Assembly (NCBI RefSeq): GCF_018860965.1
Contig: NZ_JAHKQF010000013.1
Location: 62,001 to 126,000, forward strand
Direction of reading: 5' to 3'
Source of the DNA: Alteromonas sp. C1M14
Lineage (GTDB): Bacteria > Pseudomonadota > Gammaproteobacteria > Enterobacterales > Alteromonadaceae
Length of the DNA: 64,000 nt
A program made the translations under genes and the position numbers. A model generated the notes under the pieces. That model had not been told where the DNA came from, did no database searches, and was given only the letters and a program-made list of their open reading frames with translations. The first letter of the stretch is position 1. Each line of letters begins with the position of its first letter. This document shows, in pieces, positions 51,170 through 59,163 of this stretch.

Positions 51170-51305
51170 TTATCCACTTTATCTGTGGATAAGTTTGTTG
51201 AGTAGTGTGTGTGAGTATTGCAAGTTACTGAAAACAAAGTATTTAATTAATTGGTTAAACAATGGTCAGTGGATAACATTTATCTTTTCACAAGCATTTT
51301 CCACA
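51170..51305. promoter_or_regulatory. Cluster of DnaA-box-like sites
   Basis: Within 136 bp: TTATCCACT (51170-51178), the perfect box TGTGGATAA (51184-51192, inverted to the first), AGTGGATAA (51268-51276) and TTTTCCACA (51297-51305). Each of the three imperfect sites is one mismatch from TTATCCACA. The DNA between is A+T-rich (AATTAATTGG region). Lies in the 390-bp gap between the EIIA-like and VOC genes, where nothing else is annotated. Confidence 0.5.
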
Positions 51306-51401
51306 GAAGTTGTCTACTGTTATAAAGAAAAAATAGGCTGGAAAAGCGAAATTTCTTCGCCTTTGAACCCTTGACACAGCGTAATAGAGTAGGGATTAAA
51401 T

Positions 51402-51770
51402 ATGAGCGATCCAAATGACGGTTGGCGAGATCTGACAGTAGACGATGCCATAGCCATAAGCGATTTTTATCAACACGTTCTAGGATGGACAAAAGTTGAT
51501 GTTGCAATGGACGGTTACAGCGATTTTATTATGAAAGATAGTAAAGGAAATGTGATGGGAGGAATTTGCCATCGCAAAGGTGCAAATAATGATGTGCCGA
51601 CTGGATGGACACCGTATTTTACCACCGCCGATTTTAATCACGCCCTTGAAACAGCCATAGCGCAAGGGGGAGAAGCCATCACCGAGGTACGGCATCATGG
51701 TGCTGCCCGCTTTGTGTATATTAAAGACCCTTCAAGGGCAACGTTTGCTTTATACAGTGAGCAGAAGTGA
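51402..51770 (+). CDS. VOC-superfamily (glyoxalase-like) protein
   Basis: 122 residues with the paired beta-alpha-beta-beta-beta pattern: DAIAISDFYQHVLGWTKVDVAMDG, FIMKDSKGNVMGGICH, and YIKDPSRATFALYS at the C-terminus. Could be a lyase, dioxygenase or resistance-type binder. No substrate is implied by context. Confidence 0.85.
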   Translation: MSDPNDGWRDLTVDDAIAISDFYQHVLGWTKVDVAMDGYSDFIMKDSKGNVMGGICHRKGANNDVPTGWTPYFTTADFNHALETAIAQGGEAITEVRHHGAARFVYIKDPSRATFALYSEQK

Positions 51771-51828
51771 CAACTAGGTGGTGCGCTGGTAGATTATCGG
51801 GTTGTTATTGGTAATAAGGGACTCACTA

Positions 51829-52911
51829 TTGGCTGCGCCTCTTGATGTGTATGCTGGCCCAGGTGCGCTAGCGACGTTAAAAAAACATGGCTTTCATCCG
51901 CTTTTATTTAATTACTTTCTTGGCGCATCCGGTGGCCCCAAGTGGTTTGTTTTAGCTGGGCTAGACCGTGTTTTATTTCCAGAATGGTTTTACCACCGAG
52001 GTGGACAGATTCAAATTATTGGCACATCTGCGGGGGCTTTTCGCGCGGCCTGTATGGTGCAGCAAGATCCTTACGCTGCCATAAATCGCCTTGCCGAACG
52101 CTACGCCAACACCGTGTATTCTGAAAAACCTACGGCCAATGAAATTACCTTAAAAGCGCGGGAATTGCTTCATCATGTCATGGGCGCTCAAGGGCCTATG
52201 GATGTGATCACTAACGAACGTTTTAAGGCGCACATTATTGCTGCAAGGTGTCATGGCCCTATGGCAAGCCGGGGGCGTATCACCCAGATGCGTGGGTTAG
52301 CCGCCAGTGCTGCTTTAAATGCCGTGGGACGTAAAAAACTCAGCGTGTTGTATACACGTCACGTATTTTCTGCTCCAGGCAGCCAATTAACTATTCATGA
52401 TCCTTACCAACTAAAGACAGAAACCACTGAGCTTGGATATGCGAATGTCAATGATGCGCTATTGGCGTCAGGCGCGATCCCTTTGGTCTTAGAAGGGGTG
52501 GAAAAAATCATTGCTGCACCGCAAGGCATGTATCGTGATGGCGGTATTATCGATTATCACTTTGATCTGTCTTTTGGTCCAAATGAAGGGTTGGTGTTAT
52601 ATCCCCATTTCGTACCTAAGCCCATTCCTGGGTGGTTTGATAAAGGGTTTAAGCGGCGTGTTCCTCATGCCAGTAGCTACCATAACGTGGTTATGTTAGT
52701 GCCTTCTGCGTCATTTGTTGCCAGCTTGCCTTATGGCAAAATACCTGACAGAAAAGACTTTGAAAAACTGCCGGCGAAGACGCGAATACAGTACTGGAAC
52801 AAGGTATTACAAGAAACTGATAGGTTGGGGGAGTATTTTATGGAAATAACCCAATCGGGCCGTATTATGGACTGTATAAAACCACTGCCATTTGCAGTGA
52901 AAGCAGATTGA
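51829..52911 (+). CDS. Patatin-like phospholipase
   Basis: About 360 residues. Oxyanion-hole region GASGGPKWF near 36, nucleophile elbow GTSAGAF near 66, and Asp in YRDGGIIDYHF (DGG motif) near 230, the Ser-Asp dyad of patatins. No ATG fits. I pick a TTG at 51829 with AAGGGA seven bases upstream. No signal peptide, so presumably cytosolic or injected. Single gene. Confidence 0.85.
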   Translation: MAAPLDVYAGPGALATLKKHGFHPLLFNYFLGASGGPKWFVLAGLDRVLFPEWFYHRGGQIQIIGTSAGAFRAACMVQQDPYAAINRLAERYANTVYSEKPTANEITLKARELLHHVMGAQGPMDVITNERFKAHIIAARCHGPMASRGRITQMRGLAASAALNAVGRKKLSVLYTRHVFSAPGSQLTIHDPYQLKTETTELGYANVNDALLASGAIPLVLEGVEKIIAAPQGMYRDGGIIDYHFDLSFGPNEGLVLYPHFVPKPIPGWFDKGFKRRVPHASSYHNVVMLVPSASFVASLPYGKIPDRKDFEKLPAKTRIQYWNKVLQETDRLGEYFMEITQSGRIMDCIKPLPFAVKAD

Positions 52912-53227
52912 TAATAAGGAACACAGGCTAGGCGTATTGTAAATAAAACCTGATAAGCGCCATAATTTGCGTGTTTAGCGGATGTTTTTGACGTGCGCTT
53001 CCTTGTATAATGTCTAGTTCAAATTAGATTCACAAAATAATAATAAGAATATTCTGTATTGCACCATAGTGCGTGGCACTTTCATGTCCTCGCCATTTTC
53101 GTCTAATAAAGGCGTACGCTTTACGCATCCCTACATCACTAATTGAACAAACTCGCTTTCCTGCTCTAACCCGAAAGGGTAAGCAGGTCATGTACAGCTT
53201 ATTTTTTCATGTTGTAAAGAAGGTATT
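52912..53227 (+). promoter_or_regulatory. Long structured leader of the MFS gene
   Basis: A TATAAT lies at 53006-53011, about 217 bases before the MFS start, and no gene fits between. A hairpin at 53160-53187 pairs CCTGCT/AGCAGG and ACCC/GGGT around a GAAA tetraloop. The sequence then runs into a T-rich stretch (TTATTTTTTC) before AAGAAGG and the ATG. This could be an attenuator or riboswitch leader. I cannot assign a class. Confidence 0.5.
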
Positions 53228-54457
53228 ATGTCGGTAAAACACACCGTGGAACACTCATCCTATTTTTGGCCCATTATGGTGATGGCGCTGGGTACATTTA
53301 CGTTGGGGCTAACCGAATTTGCGTCTATGTCTATGTTGCCATTGATCGCTGAAAGCTATTTTATTACCCCTTCTATGGCTGGAAATGTCATCAGCGGATA
53401 TGCCATTGGCGTGGTAATTGGCGCGCCACTTTTTATGATCCTGACTAACAAAGCCAATCGTAGAACGTCCCTTATTTTGTTTGCCAGTATGATCTTCATT
53501 GGCAATAGTCTAAGTGCTATTGCCAGTTCCCTACCTGAACTGGTGTTTTATCGAGTATTAAGTGGCTTGCCTCATGGTGCGTATTTTGCCACCGCTTTGC
53601 TGATCGCATCAGATATGGCACCTAAAGGCCAGCGCGCCAGTTATATGTCGAAGGTTTTTGCAGGGTTAACCGTGGCCACTATTGTGGGCGTACCTTTAGC
53701 GACATTGTTAGGACAAAGTATGAGCTGGCGTGCCTGTATGGGCGTTGTTGCCATGCTTGCCTTTATTACGGTGTTTTTAATTTATTTTGTGGTACCGAGT
53801 TGCCCCATCTTAAAGCCCACACGATTGGCTGAAGAATTTAGTGTGCTGAAAAATAAATTAGTATGGTCTATCTCTGGCATTATTTTCATCGGTTTTGGTG
53901 GTGTGTTTTGTATTTACACTTACTTGGCCGACACCATTATTAACGTAACCGAAACGCCAGTATTTACCATTTCTATTGCGATGATGATGTTTGGTATAGG
54001 CACGACTATCGGAAATTTAGTGTGTGGTAAACTGGCTGATCACTTTCCGCTTGCCACCACAGGGATTGCGCTGTTGTGCAGCATTGTTGTTTCGGTGATG
54101 TATGTGTATGCGGCGTTTAATATTTATTGGCTTTATGTCAGTGTGTTCTGCTTGGGCGCAAGTGTGGGGTTGGCATCGGTAATACAGTCTATGCTGCTAG
54201 ATGTGTCGGCCACAGGTCATGCCATGTTAGGAGCACTTGTGCAGTGTGCGTTTAATACCGCCAATGCTATTGGGCCTTGGGTGGGCGGTGCCTTGTTATC
54301 TACCGGGGCGAGTTTTAACGAAACCGGTTATACCGCCGCTTTGCTGTTTTCCGGTGGCTTTGTTATGTGGGCACTAAGTGCCGTACAAATGCGACAACAA
54401 CGGGGGCTTCGCGCAAGCACCGCTTCCGCAGAAGCGCCAGCACGGGAAAGTGTATAA
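53228..54457 (+). CDS. MFS transporter, AraJ/arabinose-efflux type
   Basis: 409 residues with twelve predicted membrane helices. The A-motif region lies after helix 2 (MILTNKANRRTSLILF), with LPHGAYFATALLIASDMAPKGQRA in helix 4/loop. Resembles drug and sugar efflux pumps of the DHA1 AraJ/YdhP group. The substrate is unknown. Has its own promoter and leader. Last housekeeping-side gene before tRNA-Val and the island. Confidence 0.9.
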   Translation: MSVKHTVEHSSYFWPIMVMALGTFTLGLTEFASMSMLPLIAESYFITPSMAGNVISGYAIGVVIGAPLFMILTNKANRRTSLILFASMIFIGNSLSAIASSLPELVFYRVLSGLPHGAYFATALLIASDMAPKGQRASYMSKVFAGLTVATIVGVPLATLLGQSMSWRACMGVVAMLAFITVFLIYFVVPSCPILKPTRLAEEFSVLKNKLVWSISGIIFIGFGGVFCIYTYLADTIINVTETPVFTISIAMMMFGIGTTIGNLVCGKLADHFPLATTGIALLCSIVVSVMYVYAAFNIYWLYVSVFCLGASVGLASVIQSMLLDVSATGHAMLGALVQCAFNTANAIGPWVGGALLSTGASFNETGYTAALLFSGGFVMWALSAVQMRQQRGLRASTASAEAPARESV

Positions 54458-54494
54458 AACAACAGCAGTTAGCAAGCAAAGAGCTAAAAATAAC

Positions 54495-54523
54495 TTGCAC
54501 CTGTTATAGCGCCCCGTTATTAT
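54495..54523 (+). promoter_or_regulatory. tRNA-Val promoter
   Basis: -35 TTGCAC, 17-base spacer, -10 TATTAT, then ACGCGCC, the same discriminator as the Met-Leu-Gln-Gln tRNA operon promoter. About 45 bases before the tRNA. Confidence 0.8.
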
Positions 54524-54567
54524 ACGCGCCGTTCACCGCAATCGTGGTGGTGGCGGCACTTCTAAAT

Positions 54568-54651
<84 letters not shown>

Positions 54652-54721
54652 TTCTTCCAAAAGTTTTTTCCAGCGTCATTTTAAAAGTATTTTAGTTTCC
54701 TAACTCACTGACAGCATTGAA

Positions 54722-55618
54722 TTAATCGGTTTTATACAGTTTCTTTAGAATTACTGTTTCTTTTCGTTTTTCTCTTGTAAAAAAGATGAATTCTGTCAGC
54801 TTGGTCACAATTCGTGACCACTCGTGACCAAGTTGCGATTCTATTCCCTTGTTCTTTTGCTGTCTAAAATAATGCAATGCTGTTTTTTCATTAGCTTTTA
54901 ACGAGGTGGCGTTGCGAAATAATATGCTGTTTGAGAGTCTGCCGTAGCCGTTTGCCGAGCAGTTAACACTAAATAGCGTGACGCCGTCAATCGATGCAAA
55001 TGCAATAAACTCATTACCCCCAGTGTTTCGGAAGAACAAATGCAGAAGAACTTGATCATCTAAAAGGAGGTAATGGCTATAAGAAGAGAATAAGTCGTCT
55101 TTTAACCGTAAATTTGGATGAGCGCACAAAAGTAAAATGGATTCGGCGGAAATAGACATTTCCGATTCAAAGGGGTATTTCTTCACTTTTACAAGCTTTA
55201 AGCCGCCGTTTTTTAATGTTGAGCGATGCATGCCTTTTTTGGCAGCAGTTTCTTTTAAGCTGCTAAAAGTACGCCCTTCTGAATCTATGACAATTAAGGC
55301 ATTGCTATGACGAGTAGGGGAGTGGCCCAGCAGGTTAAGCCACTCTCTAATGCGTCTTCGTCTTAAGGAAAGGCGTTTTCCTACACTAACGGGTTTAATT
55401 TTCTCTTGGGCCGCGAATTCCTCAATACGGATTTGATAGTTTAAAGATGGTACTTTTCGTTCAACAATTTCAAGCGCTTCATAGATGTTCCATCCGCAGC
55501 GGATTCGCTCGAGCACTTTATCGCTATTTAATCCAAAGGCTCTGGCTGCTGCGGACAAGCTATCGTAGACCTGACCTTGTACTTCAACTTGCCTACTATT
55601 AGATTCATAAGATGTCAT
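54722..55618 (-). CDS. NUMOD-like DNA-binding protein of unknown function
   Basis: 298 residues. Two modular helix-turn-helix-like segments resemble nuclease-associated NUMOD repeats: YDSLSAAARAFGLNSDKVLERIR plus GWNIYEAL (about 18-48) and GRTFSSLKETAAKKGMHRSTL (about 114-134). The C-terminal half (about 150-298) is unrecognised, with no obvious GIY-YIG or HNH nuclease residues. Start has GGAG seven bases upstream. First gene next to the tRNA, where an integrase would usually sit. It may be a recombination directionality or regulatory factor, but this is a guess. Confidence 0.65.
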   Translation of the reverse strand: MTSYESNSRQVEVQGQVYDSLSAAARAFGLNSDKVLERIRCGWNIYEALEIVERKVPSLNYQIRIEEFAAQEKIKPVSVGKRLSLRRRRIREWLNLLGHSPTRHSNALIVIDSEGRTFSSLKETAAKKGMHRSTLKNGGLKLVKVKKYPFESEMSISAESILLLCAHPNLRLKDDLFSSYSHYLLLDDQVLLHLFFRNTGGNEFIAFASIDGVTLFSVNCSANGYGRLSNSILFRNATSLKANEKTALHYFRQQKNKGIESQLGHEWSRIVTKLTEFIFFTREKRKETVILKKLYKTD

Positions 55619-55977
55619 GGAATTACTCCGTTCAGTTAAATTCCATAACAGTGTGTTAAGTTTTGAAGCTATTTTTTAAAAAATTTTGGCTCTGTAAACA
55701 AAAAGCTTGAACCTTTCTTCCGAAACTGATGGCTCAATTGCTTTATGCCTGTGTAAAAGATGGTCGGTTTAAGAAAAAGGAACGATTGGATATAAAGTAG
55801 CTGTAGCGCAACAGCGGAGAAGCTCGCAGATAAATGTAAAATAATGAACAAATGTTATCGAAATGGCTGGGTTAATGTAATTGGTGGAAGTTCAGTACAG
55901 TGAACTTGAACAGCGATTCCAGAATCGCTATTCACATTGAAATGGAATATGTATTGAAAGCGGAAAATAAATCATCG
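55619..55977. other. A+T-rich gap with inverted repeats
   Basis: No gene I can support. Contains AGCGATTCCAGAATCGCT (55912-55929, eight-base arms) and GTTCA/TGAAC (55890-55905) just downstream of the island operon, which may form its transcript end, although no T-run follows. Confidence 0.45.
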
Positions 55978-56646
55978 TTATAAATTTCGTGTAGAAAAAT
56001 AGTTTTCTACATCGAAACCGAATTCACTATTTATAGCGGCGGGAATATCTCTCTCACTTAGCTCTATTGAAGAGAAACTGTGCACAGAGTATCGCTCCAA
56101 ACAATTGCCTCTTAAAAACAAAAACGCGTTTCCAACTATTTGCGAAAAACGAAGGCTTTTTGAAAATGGGTATTCAATACCGGACGTGTAGCGAGAATTT
56201 ATTTGCTCGTAAATTTCAGCTTCAGGTTTAGGTGTGACGTTTATTTCCATCTGAAGGCTTTCCTTACCTTGCCTTCGGTGAAATACGCGAACCCAATTTT
56301 CCGTAACAACAGAGCGATATTTCATACCAAAGCATTTGAAAGAAACGCTTTCACCTGCTGGGAATAGGTTTAGTGCAGGCCAGCCGTTTCCCACGTCTGC
56401 GAAAAATACTCGTCCTTCAAAATCAATACGGACCAAACGATGAACTTCTTGTCCACCAATGAACGCGCTGTGAAGTTGAGCATTCACATTAAGCTTTTTC
56501 AAATCAGTGAGAAAGGCGAGTGTTTTATCTGAACAAGTACCCCCGGGAACCTGTCCCTGACATGGGCGACCGTATAGTAAATCCAAGTTATGAAATGGAG
56601 TGGTAGCGAAATGCTCATACATAAGCTGTTGGATCTCGCTAATCAT
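55978..56646 (-). CDS. Arylamine N-acetyltransferase-like protein (short)
   Basis: 222 residues, shorter than the usual 270-280 of NAT. The catalytic triad is visible: Cys38 in VPGGTCSDKTL, His69 in EVHRLVRIDF and Asp84 in FFADVGNGWP. NAT-fold enzymes transfer acyl groups from CoA to arylamines, or form amides and macrolactams in natural-product pathways (for example RifF). An aromatic amine made by the RibA-NADAR enzyme would be a logical acceptor. Overlaps the asparagine-synthetase-like gene by four bases. Last gene of the operon. Confidence 0.78.
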   Translation of the reverse strand: MISEIQQLMYEHFATTPFHNLDLLYGRPCQGQVPGGTCSDKTLAFLTDLKKLNVNAQLHSAFIGGQEVHRLVRIDFEGRVFFADVGNGWPALNLFPAGESVSFKCFGMKYRSVVTENWVRVFHRRQGKESLQMEINVTPKPEAEIYEQINSRYTSGIEYPFSKSLRFSQIVGNAFLFLRGNCLERYSVHSFSSIELSERDIPAAINSEFGFDVENYFSTRNL

Positions 56647-58079
56647 CGGTGTCTTTTTCCTCTAGCATTGATTGCTGAGTCGAAAACAGGATACGAATGA
56701 AAATAGTCATCGGAGTGGTCAAACTGAAAATGCTGCTTCCAAATATCGAGAAGCTCATCTCTCTCTCTACGGCCATTACGTTTTAAATAATTAACCACCA
56801 TTCCCCTGATACCTGAGCCTACGTCACACGAGACCTTTTTCCTAAGCAAAATGTTAGAGGGAAGAAAGTCGTCAAATATCGTTCTTAATGTGGCTTTGTT
56901 CACTCCGTTGCTGTATAGCTCGTCATAGCACAACGTATCACTTAAAGCTTTAACTTCTCTATCCAAAAATGGGCATCGAGGCTCAACACTGTTGGCCATA
57001 CATGCCATATCAAGTCGACGTAGCTCAGTGAATGTCATATCTCTTATTAATTGGTCTCTTGTTGCTTTCCAGGGTTCAACTTCAGAAAAACTATGGTACC
57101 CACCAAAAAGCTCGTCAGCGCCTTCGCCGGTGAGTGCTACTTTAATACCAACTTGGTTTGCAGCCTTTGCTAAAAGAAAAGTAGCTAAACCATTGCTTAT
57201 TACTGAGGGATTGTAACTTTCAGTAGCGTAAACAACCTGATTGATGAGGCTAGGTAGTTCGGCAATCATAGGAAGAGGAATTTCAACTACGTTTTTCAGC
57301 CCTAAATATTGTGTAACAATATGAGCAGCACTTAAATCGTCTCCGTCGGCATTACCAAGCGTAAAGTAAACGATATTGTCTCGAAGCTTCGATGCAATGC
57401 TTGCAATTAGTGAGCTATCTAACCCGCCGCTTAAGAAGATTGCTACCGCTTGTTTATGATTTGGCAGTCGTTTGCGAACGCTTTCAATTAAAGCTTGCTT
57501 GATACACAAGGTACTTTGAAAACTGCTAAAGCTTTTAACTAATGTCACTGCACCAGTTTTCAAACAAATTTTCGCAACACCTTTGGGTATCGCCTCAAAC
57601 CAGTCAATTGACTTAAATGCTTTTAATTCACTGGATATGAATATCTCGCCTTGGGAACTTCCAACATAAAGAGGTTTCTTCCCCATAGCGTCGCGAAGGC
57701 AAATGGCGTGGATTCTGTCGGGCTCGATTAAAACAGCAGAATAAAAGCCATCTAATTCTTCAATCACGTTTTCTTTTAGTTGCAAATAAAGCGGTAAAAC
57801 AACACTAGTATCGCATTCGTGACTTTTTAGTTGATATCGATATGCCAAATCACTGAAATTATAGATCTCACCGTTTATACCCCCTAACCAGCCTTTATGC
57901 TCAAAAGGCTGCCGGCCGTTATCAGCGGTACCATTAATAGCAAGGCGCCGAAATCCGATAGCGAACTCATTCTCTGTCAATACAACTAGTTCGTCAGGTC
58001 CACGATGTTTGATTCGTTCGATGCATTCCGGGATCAATATTTCGGCTTGTTTGCCCGCTAATACTACTAGGCCGCACAT
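56643..58079 (-). CDS. Glutamine-dependent asparagine-synthetase-like enzyme
   Basis: 478 residues. N-terminal class II glutaminase with Cys2 exposed after Met removal (MCGLVVLAGK), HRGPDE near 25, and the region GGINGEIYNFSDL. The C-terminal ATP-pyrophosphatase domain has SGGLDSS at 217-223 and LTGEGADELFGGYHSF near 315. Shorter than AsnB (about 550), as in amidotransferases of specialised metabolism. It should adenylate a carboxylate and join it to ammonia or an amine. Start follows the RibA-NADAR stop with no gap (TAAATG). Confidence 0.88.
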   Translation of the reverse strand: MCGLVVLAGKQAEILIPECIERIKHRGPDELVVLTENEFAIGFRRLAINGTADNGRQPFEHKGWLGGINGEIYNFSDLAYRYQLKSHECDTSVVLPLYLQLKENVIEELDGFYSAVLIEPDRIHAICLRDAMGKKPLYVGSSQGEIFISSELKAFKSIDWFEAIPKGVAKICLKTGAVTLVKSFSSFQSTLCIKQALIESVRKRLPNHKQAVAIFLSGGLDSSLIASIASKLRDNIVYFTLGNADGDDLSAAHIVTQYLGLKNVVEIPLPMIAELPSLINQVVYATESYNPSVISNGLATFLLAKAANQVGIKVALTGEGADELFGGYHSFSEVEPWKATRDQLIRDMTFTELRRLDMACMANSVEPRCPFLDREVKALSDTLCYDELYSNGVNKATLRTIFDDFLPSNILLRKKVSCDVGSGIRGMVVNYLKRNGRRERDELLDIWKQHFQFDHSDDYFHSYPVFDSAINARGKRHR

Positions 58080-59153
58080 TTATTTAACTTCTGCCAAGGC
58101 GGTTGGAACAGCGCTTTCATTTTTAAGTTCCGCTCTTACCTGCATTAAGAGTTGACCAAGACGGTTTTGGCCAGAACCATCCCCAGGATCGCCCCAATAT
58201 TCATCGTTATCTGTCAATTCAATAAGCAAGCGGTGTCCTGTGTCTTGAAGCTTGGCTGCCAGATCGGGGTGTTGTGTGAATTTTGCCCGTAAAGCTCTCA
58301 GCATGAAACGCTCTCGAACGTTAATCCAATCGGTTCGTCCATATTTTTCTAGATGTTGATGAGCTATAGATTTGGCTAACATTGGGCTAGCAGCACATCT
58401 AATCTGTTCCTTAAGCTGGTGGGATTCAAACTTCTGTGCTTGATAATAATGCTCTGTCGTAGGCCAGATGATACTGTCGATGAAAACTGAATGTCTCGAA
58501 AAGTTTGATAGTTCTCCCCACGGTTGATCAGAGTGATAAAAGTGAACAGGTTTATCATTATTACTTTCTGATTCGAGAGGCAAATTATGACCTAACTTGT
58601 CATTCTTTGTATGCAAGTATTCCTTGTTTTCAGGCCGAATATTTGGGTTTGTGTGCACAACCGAGGTTTGGATACCATGATCATTCAAGAATTGGTGTTT
58701 ACGAGGGTTGTTTGATACCAACCGCACTTTTTCAATGTCCAGTTGTTTTAAAACAGACACCGCTTCCGCATAGCTACGAACGTCTTGCTCAATACCAAGG
58801 AGTTCAAAAGCTTCTGCAGTATCGACTTGTTTATCTTCCATCGTTCGAACAGCATTTATCTTTACCGATAAGCCATGCCCACGGCCTTCTTGCAGCTGAT
58901 AAACAACAATTCCACGTCCTTCTGAGGCAATGTTTTTCATTGTTTCTGTCAGTTGATCAGCGCAGTCACAATCTAAAGCGCCGAATACTTCAGACGCACG
59001 GCACGAAGAGTGTACTCGAAAGAGTGGCCATTCTCCCTGAGCAGAGATATCACCCATACAGATCACACTGTAATTTTCGTCGGAACTATCATACATTCGG
59101 AATTTGCCCATTGGCGTAGGAAGAGTGCACCAATTATCAATTTTTAGTTTCAC
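58080..59153 (-). CDS. GTP cyclohydrolase II-NADAR (COG3236) fusion
   Basis: 357 residues. RibA domain (about 1-190): LPTPMGKFRM, zinc Cys51/62/64 in HSSC and DCDC with E. coli spacing, and Tyr85 and Glu/Arg in YQLQEGRGHGL. E. coli reads YHRQEGRNIGL, so the loop differs. NADAR/YbiA domain (about 203-345): WGELSNFSRH, WPTTEHYYQAQKF, ALRAKFTQHPDLAAKL and YWGDPGDGSGQNRLG, very close to YbiA. RibA opens GTP to a ribosylaminopyrimidine. COG3236 cleaves its N-glycosidic bond. The start is a GTG at 59153 with AGGAG seven bases upstream, not the in-frame codon at 59183. Lies 10 bp after the GT gene. Confidence 0.9.
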   Translation of the reverse strand: MKLKIDNWCTLPTPMGKFRMYDSSDENYSVICMGDISAQGEWPLFRVHSSCRASEVFGALDCDCADQLTETMKNIASEGRGIVVYQLQEGRGHGLSVKINAVRTMEDKQVDTAEAFELLGIEQDVRSYAEAVSVLKQLDIEKVRLVSNNPRKHQFLNDHGIQTSVVHTNPNIRPENKEYLHTKNDKLGHNLPLESESNNDKPVHFYHSDQPWGELSNFSRHSVFIDSIIWPTTEHYYQAQKFESHQLKEQIRCAASPMLAKSIAHQHLEKYGRTDWINVRERFMLRALRAKFTQHPDLAAKLQDTGHRLLIELTDNDEYWGDPGDGSGQNRLGQLLMQVRAELKNESAVPTALAEVK

Positions 59154-59163
59154 AATACTTCTC

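Noticed and set aside
51170..51305. Chromosomal origin oriC
   Set aside because: No dnaA, dnaN, gidA/mioC or rpmH-type neighbours and too few boxes; reported only as a DnaA-box cluster.
55978..58079. Lasso-peptide maturation pair (McjB/McjC)
   Set aside because: The ligase keeps the glutaminase Cys2, the partner matches NAT (PGGTC, ADVGNG) better than a McjB protease, and no convincing precursor or recognition element is present.
58505..59119. 204-codon plus-strand frame inside RibA-NADAR
   Set aside because: Antisense to a gene with clear catalytic motifs; composition not protein-like.
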